Positions 32,820 through 40,025 of a stretch of 64,000 nucleotides of DNA are shown in pieces (the stretch's first letter is position 1; each line of letters opens with the position of its first letter). The notes below the pieces were generated by a model. The model was not told the DNA's origin. It saw nothing but the letters and a program-made list of their open reading frames with translations, and searched no databases. The DNA comes from Clostridiales bacterium (GTDB lineage Bacteria; Bacillota; Clostridia; Oscillospirales; Oscillospiraceae), in NCBI GenBank assembly GCA_022774865.1, contig JALFLH010000019.1:1-64000 (forward strand). Direction: 5' to 3'. A program made the translations under genes and the position numbers.

Positions 32820-33173
32820 ATGAGCCATTGTGGGAAATGCGGCGGCTGCTGCGGCGGGTGCGGCGCCATGGAGCTGACGGCGGGAGAAATCGAAATGCTG
32901 CGCCTGCTTGCCCAATATCCCTTTCTGCCGGTCGCCCGGCGGGCGGACGACGATACGCCTGTCTATCTGGAGCAGCATGAACGTCCGTTGGAGGAATACA
33001 GTCTGATTTTGCAGTGTTTGGAAAAAAGGGGCCTGATTTCCATTGATTACGACCAGCCTTTGAAAAATTTCCGCACGGAAGCCTATGCCGCCTACCCGAT
33101 TCGGGGCAGCTTTGCCCTGACCGCCCGGGGCCAGCAGGCGGTGGATTTTCTGGAATATCAGGGCGCGGAATAA
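32820..33173 (+). CDS. Cys-rich N-terminus small protein, possible winged-helix
   Basis: ATG 32820 has an AAAGAGGTG site and a strong promoter directly upstream; the longer frame from 32754 would start inside that promoter. The 117-residue protein starts with six Cys in about 14 residues (CGKCGGCCGGC), a potential metal site. The remainder (SLILQCLEKRGLISIDYDQPL...FALTARGQQAVDFL) resembles a winged-helix/ArsR-like layout. I do not recognise a family. Its position opposite mntP, with its own promoter, makes metal sensing conceivable, but that is only an inference. Confidence 0.72.
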   Translation: MSHCGKCGGCCGGCGAMELTAGEIEMLRLLAQYPFLPVARRADDDTPVYLEQHERPLEEYSLILQCLEKRGLISIDYDQPLKNFRTEAYAAYPIRGSFALTARGQQAVDFLEYQGAE

Positions 33174-33202
33174 AAAAATTCTTCTGCGGTGCATATTTGT
33201 GC

Positions 33203-33231
33203 TTGACAAGCAGACAGAAACGCGCTACAAT
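33203..33231 (+). promoter_or_regulatory. Promoter of the metNIQ T-box operon
   Basis: TTGACA (33203-33208), a 17-base spacer and TACAAT (33226-33231). Confidence 0.88.
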
Positions 33232-33239
33232 GTGGCCAA

Positions 33240-33500
33240 TACAAAAAGGCAGTGAAGGGAAGAGTAAGCCTGCAAGCCTTCGTTCAGAGAGCCCCGGTTG
33301 GTGGAATGGGGTACGGCAGGTACAGGCTGAACATGGTCCCGGAGCCGCGCAGGCGATAGGTAGCCCGCGACGGGGTGCGCCCGTTAAAGCGCAGGAGTAT
33401 GTTGGTACTCTCTGAGGCAGCCGCTCGTGAGACGGCTGTAAAACAAGGTGGTAACGCGGGTTTCTTCCGTCCTTGTGCTTTGGCACAAGGACGTTTTCTT
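33240..33500 (+). ncRNA. T-box riboswitch, methionine-specific
   Basis: The leader between promoter and metN has the T-box layout: a start like AGTGAAGGGAAGAGTA (Stem I base), the specifier context CTGAAC-ATG-G with ATG at 33333-33335 (Met codon), the T-box sequence AAGGTGGTAACGCGG (33445-33459, UGGU for the uncharged CCA end) and a terminator GTCCTTGTGC-TTTG-GCACAAGGAC (33469-33492) with a T-rich tail. Uncharged tRNA-Met would favour read-through into metNIQ. Confidence 0.93.
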
Positions 33501-33518
33501 TTTGCGGGAGGGAATGAT

Positions 33519-34535
33519 TTGGAACCGATTATCGAATTGAAAAACCTGTCGAAAACCTTCGGCGCCGGAGACAATCAGGTGTCCGCGCTGAAGGATGTGT
33601 CCATTTCCGTGGAAAAGGGTGAGATTTTCGGCATCATCGGCCTGTCCGGCGCGGGAAAATCCACGCTGGTGCGCTGTATCAATCTGCTGGAGCGGCCGGA
33701 TGAGGGAAAGATCCTGTTCCATGGAAACGATCTGATGGCCATGACAGAAAAGGAGCTTCGCGCCCAGCGCCGGAAAATCTCCATGATTTTCCAGAGCTTT
33801 AACCTGCTGGATCAGCGGACGGCGCTGGAAAACATCTGCTTCCCGCTGGAACTGGTTGGAACACCGAAAAAGGAAGCCCGGAAGCGGGCGGCCGCGCTGC
33901 TGGAGACCGTCGGTCTGCCGGACAAGGCCGGTGCCTACCCCGTTCAGCTCTCCGGCGGCCAGAAACAGCGTGTGGCCATCGCCCGGGCGCTGGCCAGCAA
34001 TCCGGAAGTGCTGCTGTGCGATGAGGCCACCTCGGCGCTGGACCCAAAGACCACCCGGGAAACCCTGCGGCTGCTGCGACAGATCAATCAGGAGCTTGGG
34101 GTTACGGTGATCATCATCACCCATGACATGAAGGTTATCGAGGAAATCTGCGGCCGGGTCGCCATTCTGAACCATGGACAGGTGGCCGAAATCGGCGCGG
34201 TGGAAGAGGTTTTCTCCAATCCCAAAACGGAGGCCAGCCGCCGCCTGGTCTATCCCGACGGGCTGCCCTTCGAGATGCTGCCCGGTTCCAGCCGAATCAT
34301 CCGGGTGGCGTTCAACGGCGGCACCGCCTACCAGCCGCTGATCGCGTCGCTGGCCATCGACTGCGGCGTCAAGGTCAACATTCTGGGCGCGGATACCCGC
34401 AGTATTGACGGCAAGGCTTTCGGCACCATGCTGCTGGGGCTGCCCGAATCCGAGGCCGAGGCCGCCAAGGCGCTGGCCTACATTACATCCCAGAAAAACA
34501 TCACGGTTGAGGAGGTGCGGGATTATCATGGTTGA
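33519..34535 (+). CDS. metN: Methionine ABC transporter ATP-binding protein MetN
   Basis: The start is TTG 33519, placed after GGGAGGG; upstream in-frame codons belong to the T-box RNA. The 338-residue protein has Walker A (GLSGAGKST), Q-loop (FQSFNLL), signature (LSGGQKQR), Walker B ([12 protein letters not shown]) and H-loop (IITHDMKV), then a C-terminal NIL domain (about 260-338) that binds methionine and inhibits import in homologues. It energises D/L-methionine uptake with MetI and MetQ. metI starts within its last codons. Confidence 0.96.
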   Translation: MEPIIELKNLSKTFGAGDNQVSALKDVSISVEKGEIFGIIGLSGAGKSTLVRCINLLERPDEGKILFHGNDLMAMTEKELRAQRRKISMIFQSFNLLDQRTALENICFPLELVGTPKKEARKRAAALLETVGLPDKAGAYPVQLSGGQKQRVAIARALASNPEVLLCDEATSALDPKTTRETLRLLRQINQELGVTVIIITHDMKVIEEICGRVAILNHGQVAEIGAVEEVFSNPKTEASRRLVYPDGLPFEMLPGSSRIIRVAFNGGTAYQPLIASLAIDCGVKVNILGADTRSIDGKAFGTMLLGLPESEAEAAKALAYITSQKNITVEEVRDYHG

Positions 34536-35274
34536 GAACATTGTCTCCCTGCTGGATTCCTGGGGCATTTCAAAAGCCGCGGAGCAGATGGAATTTCTGC
34601 TGAATCCCTCCAATATTCCCTTTGCCGTCTGGGAAACGCTGTACGCGCCCCTGCTGGCAACGGTGCTGGCATACGTCATCGGCCTGCCGCTGGGCATTCT
34701 GCTGGTCACCGGTGAGGAGGGCGGCATCCGTCCGCTGCCGAAGCCGCTGATGCAGGTGATCAATACAATCATCAACCTGCTTCGTTCCATTCCGTTTCTG
34801 ATCCTGATGGTTATGGTGTTCCCCCTGAGCCGCCTGATTCTGGGCACGGCCGTTGGCACCACCGCCACCATCGTCCCGCTGACCGTGGCCGCTGCGCCCT
34901 ATGTAGCCCGGCTGGTGGAATCCAGCCTCCGGGAGATGGATCATGGTGTGATTGAAGCCGCCCAATCCATGGGCTGCTCCACCTGGCAGATTATTACCAG
35001 GGTGATGCTCCCCGAGTGCAAGCCCGGCCTGATCAACGGCGCCACCAATGCCACCATCACCATTCTGGGTTACGGCGCCATGGCCGGAAACATCGGCGGC
35101 GGCGGTCTGGGCGCCATCGCCCTGATGCGTGGCTACGGTCGCAACCAGATTGTGGTGCTGTATGTGTCCGTCATCATTCTGATCATTTTGGTTCAGATCA
35201 TTCAATCCGTCGGTACCGCTTTGTGTGTGAAAACAGACAAGCGTATCAGAAATAAATCGAGAAAAGGAGAATAA
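34528..35274 (+). CDS. metI: Methionine ABC transporter permease MetI
   Basis: The 248-residue protein has five hydrophobic helices and the EAA loop VIEAAQSMGCSTWQIITRVMLPE typical of MetI. It overlaps metN by 8 bases. A short basic tail (KTDKRIRNKSRKGE) ends the protein, 4 bases before metQ. Confidence 0.96.
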   Translation: MVENIVSLLDSWGISKAAEQMEFLLNPSNIPFAVWETLYAPLLATVLAYVIGLPLGILLVTGEEGGIRPLPKPLMQVINTIINLLRSIPFLILMVMVFPLSRLILGTAVGTTATIVPLTVAAAPYVARLVESSLREMDHGVIEAAQSMGCSTWQIITRVMLPECKPGLINGATNATITILGYGAMAGNIGGGGLGAIALMRGYGRNQIVVLYVSVIILIILVQIIQSVGTALCVKTDKRIRNKSRKGE

Positions 35275-35278
35275 CAAG

Positions 35279-36082
35279 ATGAAAAAAATCATTGCACTGG
35301 TACTGGCCCTGACACTGGCCCTGTCCCTGGCCGCCTGCGGCGGTTCTTCCGACGATAAGACCATCAAGGTCGGCGCAACCCCCGCGCCCCACGCCGAGAT
35401 TCTGGAAGTTGTCAAGAAGATTCTGGCTGACGAAGGCTACGATCTGCAGATCGTGGAATTCGATGACTATGTCATCCCCAACACCTCTCTGGAAGAGGGC
35501 GAGCTGGATGCCAACTACTTCCAGCACATCACCTACCTGAACAACTTCAATGAAGAGCACGGCACCCATCTGGTAAGCGTGGCCGGCATCCACTATGAGC
35601 CCTTCGGCCTGTACGCCGGCAAGTGCGCCTCTCTGGACGCGCTGCCCGACGGCGCGAAGATTGCGGTTCCCAACGATGGCACCAACGAAGCCCGCGCGCT
35701 GCTGCTGCTGGAGCAGGAGGGCCTGATTCAGCTGAAGGACGGCGTTGGCCTGTCCGCCACCAAGTCCGACATCGCCGAGAACCCGCATAACTATGACATC
35801 GTGGAGACCAAGGCCGAGCTGATCACCTCCACCCTGCAGGACGTGGACGTGGCCGTCATCAACGGCAACTACGCCATTGACGCCGGTCTGAAGGTTTCCG
35901 AGGCGCTGGCCGTTGAGAAGGCCGATGGTGCCGCTGCCGAAGCCTATGTCAACGTGGTGGCCGTTAAGGAGGGCAATGAGAACTCTCCGAAGATTCAGGC
36001 GCTGGTAAAGGCGCTTCAGAGCGAGGAAGTCAAGACTTTCATCGAGGATACCTACGACGGCGCGGTTGTGCCCCTGTTCTGA
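35279..36082 (+). CDS. metQ: Methionine-binding lipoprotein MetQ
   Basis: The 267-residue protein has a lipoprotein signal (LAAC, Cys 20) and the NLPA/MetQ fold (KVGATPAPHAEILEVVKKIL, VEFDDYVIPN, LDANYFQHITYLN, AVINGNYA). It captures methionine at the cell surface for MetNI. AAAGGAG precedes the start, and a strong terminator follows. Confidence 0.96.
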   Translation: MKKIIALVLALTLALSLAACGGSSDDKTIKVGATPAPHAEILEVVKKILADEGYDLQIVEFDDYVIPNTSLEEGELDANYFQHITYLNNFNEEHGTHLVSVAGIHYEPFGLYAGKCASLDALPDGAKIAVPNDGTNEARALLLLEQEGLIQLKDGVGLSATKSDIAENPHNYDIVETKAELITSTLQDVDVAVINGNYAIDAGLKVSEALAVEKADGAAAEAYVNVVAVKEGNENSPKIQALVKALQSEEVKTFIEDTYDGAVVPLF

Positions 36083-36092
36083 TTGATTTTGG

Positions 36093-36123
36093 CAAGGGAG
36101 GCAAACGCCTCCCTTGTTTTTTA
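36093..36123 (+). terminator. Terminator of metNIQ
   Basis: CAAGGGAGGC-AAAC-GCCTCCCTTG followed by TTTTTT. Confidence 0.95.
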
Positions 36124-36143
36124 CGCATCAGGAGAAAACGGAT

Positions 36144-36638
36144 ATGAGTATTGTCAAAAACGAGCCGAAGTATCAAAACGGAATTCTGCAGGCTATCCGC
36201 GCCCAGTTGGAGCACCGGGCGCACTGGCTGTATCTGCTCTGCGACGAGGCGGGCAAACGCGGCCTGGACTGGAAAGAATTCGGGCAGCCCGCCGTCCGCC
36301 GCTGCGGTCTGTCTCAGGGCGCGGAGCTGGTGAAGAAAGGCGGCACCGACAGCCTGAAGGGGCTGAAGAAAACCCTGTTCACCAAGCCCGCCCAGTTGGT
36401 GTTTGAAATGGATATTCTGGAAAGCACCGATGACAAGCTGTCCATCGATTTTCACTATTGTCCGCTGGTCAAAGCCTGGCAGAAGGCCGGCTGCACCGAT
36501 GAGCAGATTGCCACCCTCTGCGATATCGCCATGTGCGGCGACCACGGAATTGGCGAGTGCTATGGCGCAACGCTGGAACTGCCCCGGTGCATCGCAAAGG
36601 GCGACGACTGCTGCGCCCTGCGGTATCACAAGAAATAA
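36144..36638 (+). CDS. L-2-amino-thiazoline-4-carboxylic acid hydrolase-like protein
   Basis: ATG 36144 has AGGAG about 9 bases before it. The 164-residue protein shows the ATC-hydrolase family pattern: an early YLLCDEAGKRGLDWKEFG, DFHYCPLVKAWQKAGCTDEQI and a C-terminal CDIAMCGDHGIGE plus DDCCALRYHKK. Named members convert the cyclic cysteine precursor ATC to S-carbamoylcysteine, but most gut homologues are untested. It lies just after metNIQ, which suggests a sulfur amino acid link if terminator read-through occurs. Confidence 0.8.
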   Translation: MSIVKNEPKYQNGILQAIRAQLEHRAHWLYLLCDEAGKRGLDWKEFGQPAVRRCGLSQGAELVKKGGTDSLKGLKKTLFTKPAQLVFEMDILESTDDKLSIDFHYCPLVKAWQKAGCTDEQIATLCDIAMCGDHGIGECYGATLELPRCIAKGDDCCALRYHKK

Positions 36639-36653
36639 CGCCGAAATCCATGT

Positions 36654-36680
36654 GCACCGCCCGAAATGGGCGGTGCTTTT
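36654..36680 (+). terminator. Terminator after the ATC-hydrolase-like gene
   Basis: GCACCGCCC-GAAAT-GGGCGGTGC followed by TTTTCTGTT. Confidence 0.92.
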
Positions 36681-36683
36681 CTG

Positions 36684-36712
36684 TTGATTTCAGTCCGGAA
36701 GCCTGATATAAT
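36684..36712 (+). promoter_or_regulatory. Promoter of azlCD
   Basis: TTGATT (36684-36689), a 17-base spacer and TATAAT (36707-36712). Confidence 0.82.
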
Positions 36713-36748
36713 ACTCGATACAGCAATCTGTAATAGAGAGATGATCAA

Positions 36749-37459
36749 ATGAATTGGAATCAATACCGTACCGGCGTCCGGCGCGGCCTGCCTGTTGGGG
36801 TGGGCTATTTTTCTGTCAGCTTTGGCTTTGGCGCCATGGCTGCCGCGCAGGGCATCCGGGCGCTGGATGCCGCACTGATTTCCGCAACGAATCTGACAAG
36901 CGCTGGGCAGTTCGCCGGCCTGACCCTGATTCTTGCCTCCGCCGGGCTGTGGGAGATGATCCTGACGCAGATCGTGATCAACAGCCGCTACGCGCTGATG
37001 AGTCTGGCGCTGGGTCAGCGGCTGAACAGCAACATCGGATTTCTCCCCAGGCTGGCAATTGCTTTTTTCAATACCGATGAGATATTTGCGCTGGCCATGG
37101 CGGAAAAGCAGCCGTTGACCGTCCCATTTCTGCTGGGGCTTGGGCTGATGCCGTTTTTGGGTTGGACAACGGGCACTCTGTGCGGGGCCTTGGCCGGTTC
37201 TGTGCTGCCGCTGGCCGTGCGGACGGCGCTGGCCGTAATGCTGTACGGTATGTTCATCGCCATTGTGGTGCCGCCTGCCCGGCAGGAGAAGCCGGTGCTC
37301 GCCTGCTGCGCTCTGGCGCTTGTTCTGAGCTGCCTGTTTACATGGGTGCCGGGGCTGAACGGAGTATCCGCCGGTCTGTCCATCGTGATCTGCACCGTGG
37401 CATCGGCCGGTGTCTGTGCCTGGCTGTTCCCCATTCCGGATGAGGAGGCAGCCCCATGA
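36749..37459 (+). CDS. azlC: AzlC-family branched-chain amino acid exporter subunit
   Basis: The 236-residue, six- to eight-helix protein has the family opening GLPVGVGYFSVSFGFGAMAAAQGI and a conserved NSRYALMSLALGQRL. AzlC works with the small AzlD protein to export branched-chain amino acids or analogues. Its stop overlaps the azlD start (ATGA). Confidence 0.94.
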   Translation: MNWNQYRTGVRRGLPVGVGYFSVSFGFGAMAAAQGIRALDAALISATNLTSAGQFAGLTLILASAGLWEMILTQIVINSRYALMSLALGQRLNSNIGFLPRLAIAFFNTDEIFALAMAEKQPLTVPFLLGLGLMPFLGWTTGTLCGALAGSVLPLAVRTALAVMLYGMFIAIVVPPARQEKPVLACCALALVLSCLFTWVPGLNGVSAGLSIVICTVASAGVCAWLFPIPDEEAAP

Positions 37460-37764
37460 AGATCTACCTCTATATTCTCGCCATGGCTCTGACCACTTAC
37501 CTGATCCGTGTGCTTCCGCTGACTGTTTTCCGCAAGCCCATTCAGAGTCGCTTCATCCGCTCGTTTCTGCACTATGTGCCCTATGCCTGCCTGACCGCCA
37601 TGACCTTCCCGGCCATACTCTATGACACCACCTACATCATCAGCGGCATCGCCGCGCTGATTGTGGCAATTGTGCTGGCCTTCCGCGGCAAGAGCCTGCT
37701 GACCGTTTCTCTGGCGAGCTGCGCCGCCGTTTTTCTCACCGAGCGGATTGTGGAGCTGTTCTGA
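37456..37764 (+). CDS. azlD: AzlD-family exporter subunit
   Basis: The 102-residue protein has three to four helices and the AzlD pattern (TTYLIRVLPLTVFRK, YVPYACLTAMTFPAIL). It overlaps azlC by 4 bases and completes the exporter pair. Confidence 0.93.
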   Translation: MKIYLYILAMALTTYLIRVLPLTVFRKPIQSRFIRSFLHYVPYACLTAMTFPAILYDTTYIISGIAALIVAIVLAFRGKSLLTVSLASCAAVFLTERIVELF

Positions 37765-37773
37765 TTTTCCGAA

Positions 37774-37802
37774 TTGCTTTTTTCGCTCCGGCGGGATATA
37801 AT
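37774..37802 (+). promoter_or_regulatory. Promoter of trxA
   Basis: TTGCTT (37774-37779), a 17-base spacer and TATAAT (37797-37802). Confidence 0.78.
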
Positions 37803-37832
37803 AGGAGAAAAGAAACCAAAGGAGGATTTTCC

Positions 37833-38144
37833 ATGCCCGTTCAAAAAGTAACCAAAGATAATTTTCAGCGGCTGGTAGTCGCATCCGAGAAGCCTGTCCT
37901 GCTGGACTTCTGGGCCACCTGGTGTGGGCCTTGCAGAATGATTGCCCCGATCGTGGAACAGATTGCCAGTGAGCGGGAAGATATTGTGGTGGGCAAGATC
38001 AACGTGGATGAGGAAATGGAGCTTGCCATTCAGTTCGGCGTTTCCAGCATTCCCACATTGATCGTGATGAAAGGCGGCGCCGTTGCCGCCACCGCCGTTG
38101 GCTACCGTCCCAAGGCCGACATTGAAAAGCTGCTGGATCTCTGA
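37833..38144 (+). CDS. trxA: Thioredoxin
   Basis: The 103-residue protein has the redox motif WATWCGPCRM at about residues 28-37, the cis-Pro in SSIPTLIVMKGG and standard length. It reduces protein disulfides. AAAGGAGG precedes the start, and the gene has its own promoter and terminator. Confidence 0.97.
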   Translation: MPVQKVTKDNFQRLVVASEKPVLLDFWATWCGPCRMIAPIVEQIASEREDIVVGKINVDEEMELAIQFGVSSIPTLIVMKGGAVAATAVGYRPKADIEKLLDL

Positions 38145-38151
38145 ATCATGC

Positions 38152-38184
38152 AAAACTCCCCGATGCGGTGCATCGGGGAGTTTT
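38152..38184. terminator. Bidirectional terminator after trxA
   Basis: A 15-bp perfect stem AAAACTCCCCGATGC/GCATCGGGGAGTTTT with a 3-base loop serves trxA and the convergent lipoprotein gene. Confidence 0.95.
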
Positions 38185-38232
38185 CCCTGTAACCTGATCG
38201 AAAGTATGAAAGGCTTATTCAGCAGGCATTTC

Positions 38233-39441
38233 TCAGGGGGTAAGCTTACCTTGCCACAGTTTGAGAATCCGGCTGTTGTCCGGCGCTGCAACAGGCGTCA
38301 GACTCCGGCCATCCGACGCGGCAAGCAGCCCGCACGCGCCGGAAATGGCAGATTCATTGGCCGGGTCTGCCGGAATTCCACCGCTCAGGTCAGCGCGGAG
38401 CTGATCAAATTCTCCCGTTGCCAGCAGAAGGATAAAGTCAAAAGCCGCTTGGGCATTGGGTGTTGTCCGGCAAACCGCCAGCACATCGGCATCCACCGCC
38501 GTTCCGGCGCCGTCTCCACTGCCCGGCCAGGCAAACACGCCCCAGGAAATATTGATAAGCGTTGCCTGTTCCACCTGACCGCAAAGCCGGTTGGAGCCTG
38601 CCGCCATCACCGCGTTGCTCAGGGCGATTTTATTCTGCCCCGCCGGATATTCCATCGGACAGCCGTCCATCAGAAACCCGCTTTGCGCAAGCCCGGCGAG
38701 CTGGCTCATCAGCTCGCCGGCGTCCTTTTCCCAGCCACCGGAAATCAGCGCATCCGCGCGATCCGCGTCCAGATTTCGCTTCAGATGCAGCGCCAGCGGT
38801 ATCCACGCGTTTTCGTTGTCCATGGTCAGCGGCGCCCACCCGCTTTCCGCAAGCCTGCCGCAGACATCCAGAAAATCCTCCCAGCTTTCTGGTGTTTTTT
38901 CAATCCCACAGGCAACAAAGGCGTCCCGGTTATAGTAAACCCCGGTCAGGTATGGCCGTATGGGAATGCCCGCCAGATATCCGCACCGCTGGAGCACCTG
39001 CTGCCTCAGCGGTGCATAGCTGTGGCTCTCGTAATCCGCAGCGGCCGTCAGTTCCGCCAAATCCATGGCATCGTCTTTCCGGCTTGCCAATTCCCCACCG
39101 GCAATCTCAAAAATGTCCGCCGCCCCTGTTTCCTCCATCGCAGCCGCCAGCGCCTGTCCGTCACCGCTGAACCACCGGAAAGAGACCTCCGCCCCGGTCT
39201 GCGCCTCAAAGAACGCAGCCGCCTGGTTCAGAGCGTCTGCCTCAGGTGCATCCCCGGACAAAAGCGAATAAAACTGAAGATGTGTTCCCAAATATTTCCG
39301 AAGATCCGGTTTCGTTTCAAACGGAACTTCCATCGCCTCCACGGCCGTCTGTGTAGGCGGTTCCGTCTCCGCTGCCATTCTCCCACCGCAGCCGGCCAGC
39401 ATCCAGGCTGCCAAGATCAGAAGCGCGATTATTTTTTTCAT
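38233..39441 (-). CDS. Orphan family-1 solute-binding lipoprotein
   Basis: ATG 39441 has GGAGG and a good promoter. The 402-residue protein has a lipobox LAGC (Cys 18), a Thr/Glu/Pro linker, and the carbohydrate-binding SBP fold (FFEAQTGAEVSFRWFSGDGQAL, YLAGIPIRPYLTGVYYNRDAF, TPESWEDFLDVCGRLAE). No permease gene is adjacent. It may serve the transporters of the alpha-glucan locus beginning at 40 kb, separated from it only by the SASP gene, or a permease elsewhere. The ligand is unknown. Confidence 0.88.
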   Translation of the reverse strand: MKKIIALLILAAWMLAGCGGRMAAETEPPTQTAVEAMEVPFETKPDLRKYLGTHLQFYSLLSGDAPEADALNQAAAFFEAQTGAEVSFRWFSGDGQALAAAMEETGAADIFEIAGGELASRKDDAMDLAELTAAADYESHSYAPLRQQVLQRCGYLAGIPIRPYLTGVYYNRDAFVACGIEKTPESWEDFLDVCGRLAESGWAPLTMDNENAWIPLALHLKRNLDADRADALISGGWEKDAGELMSQLAGLAQSGFLMDGCPMEYPAGQNKIALSNAVMAAGSNRLCGQVEQATLINISWGVFAWPGSGDGAGTAVDADVLAVCRTTPNAQAAFDFILLLATGEFDQLRADLSGGIPADPANESAISGACGLLAASDGRSLTPVAAPDNSRILKLWQGKLTP

Positions 39442-39469
39442 TGCTTTCCTCCGAACCGTGTTTTCATCT

Positions 39470-39498
39470 ATTGTACCCGGTTGCAGTGGATTTTGCAA
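39470..39498 (-). promoter_or_regulatory. Promoter of the orphan solute-binding lipoprotein
   Basis: The minus strand has TTGCAA (39498-39493), a 17-base spacer and TACAAT (39475-39470). Confidence 0.75.
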
Positions 39499-39704
39499 CC
39501 GGGTCCATGCGCGGCCGGTTTTGGATAAAAATGAGAAATCAATGTATTTTGAAATTTTTCATGGTATAAACTGTGATTATTTCCGTAAAGAACCAAGCAT
39601 ATGAAACTCAATCCGGGAAAAGCTAGTCATGCGGAAAGAAAAAGACGTTTTCTCCCGGAAAGCGCCTTGGCTTTCCGGAAAACGACAAAAGGAGAGACAA
39701 GCGT

Positions 39705-39962
39705 ATGAAAAGCAACAATCAGATCAACGTCCCTCAGGCACGTGAGGCCATGGACAAGTTCAAAATGCAGGCCGCTTCCGAGGTTGGCGTCAACCTGACC
39801 AACGGCTATAACGGCGACCTGACTTCCCGCGAAGCCGGTTCCGTCGGCGGCCAGATGGTCAAGAAGATGATTCCCATACGAACCGTAAAATTTACAAGAG
39901 CCGACCGAACCTCGGTTGGGCACGTGGCTGAGATCAGGTACATCGCTTCTTTCACACTGTAA
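39705..39962 (+). CDS. Alpha/beta-type small acid-soluble spore protein with atypical C-terminal tail
   Basis: The first 56 residues match alpha/beta SASPs of Clostridia: QAREAMDKFKMQAASEVGV then LTSREAGSVGGQMVKKMI, the DNA-coating helix-turn-helix core. A canonical SASP would end some 8-15 residues later with an acidic/aromatic tail. Here 29 unrelated residues follow (PIRTVKFTRADRTSVGHVAE...), suggesting that the 3' end was replaced by recombination or a frameshift. A leader hairpin (39655-39678, CCGGAAAGC/GCTTTCCGG) precedes the GGAG site. It indicates a spore-former. Confidence 0.88.
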   Translation: MKSNNQINVPQAREAMDKFKMQAASEVGVNLTNGYNGDLTSREAGSVGGQMVKKMIPIRTVKFTRADRTSVGHVAEIRYIASFTL

Positions 39963-39973
39963 CGCGTACGGAT

Positions 39974-40011
39974 AAAATGTCCAGGGGAAGCAGCCTTCCC
40001 CCGGACATTTT
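39974..40011. terminator. Bidirectional terminator between the SASP gene and the GH31 locus
   Basis: AAAATGTCC and GGGGAAG pair with CTTCCCC and GGACATTTT around CAGC (one mismatch), with T- or A-rich flanks on both sides. It ends both the SASP transcript and the 24-kb glycan operon. Confidence 0.9.
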
Positions 40012-40025
40012 TTATTCCGCTGTCA

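Noticed and set aside
33375..33518. Upstream extension of metN
   Set aside because: The frame runs through the T-box antiterminator and terminator; TTG 33519 after GGGAGGG is the supported start.
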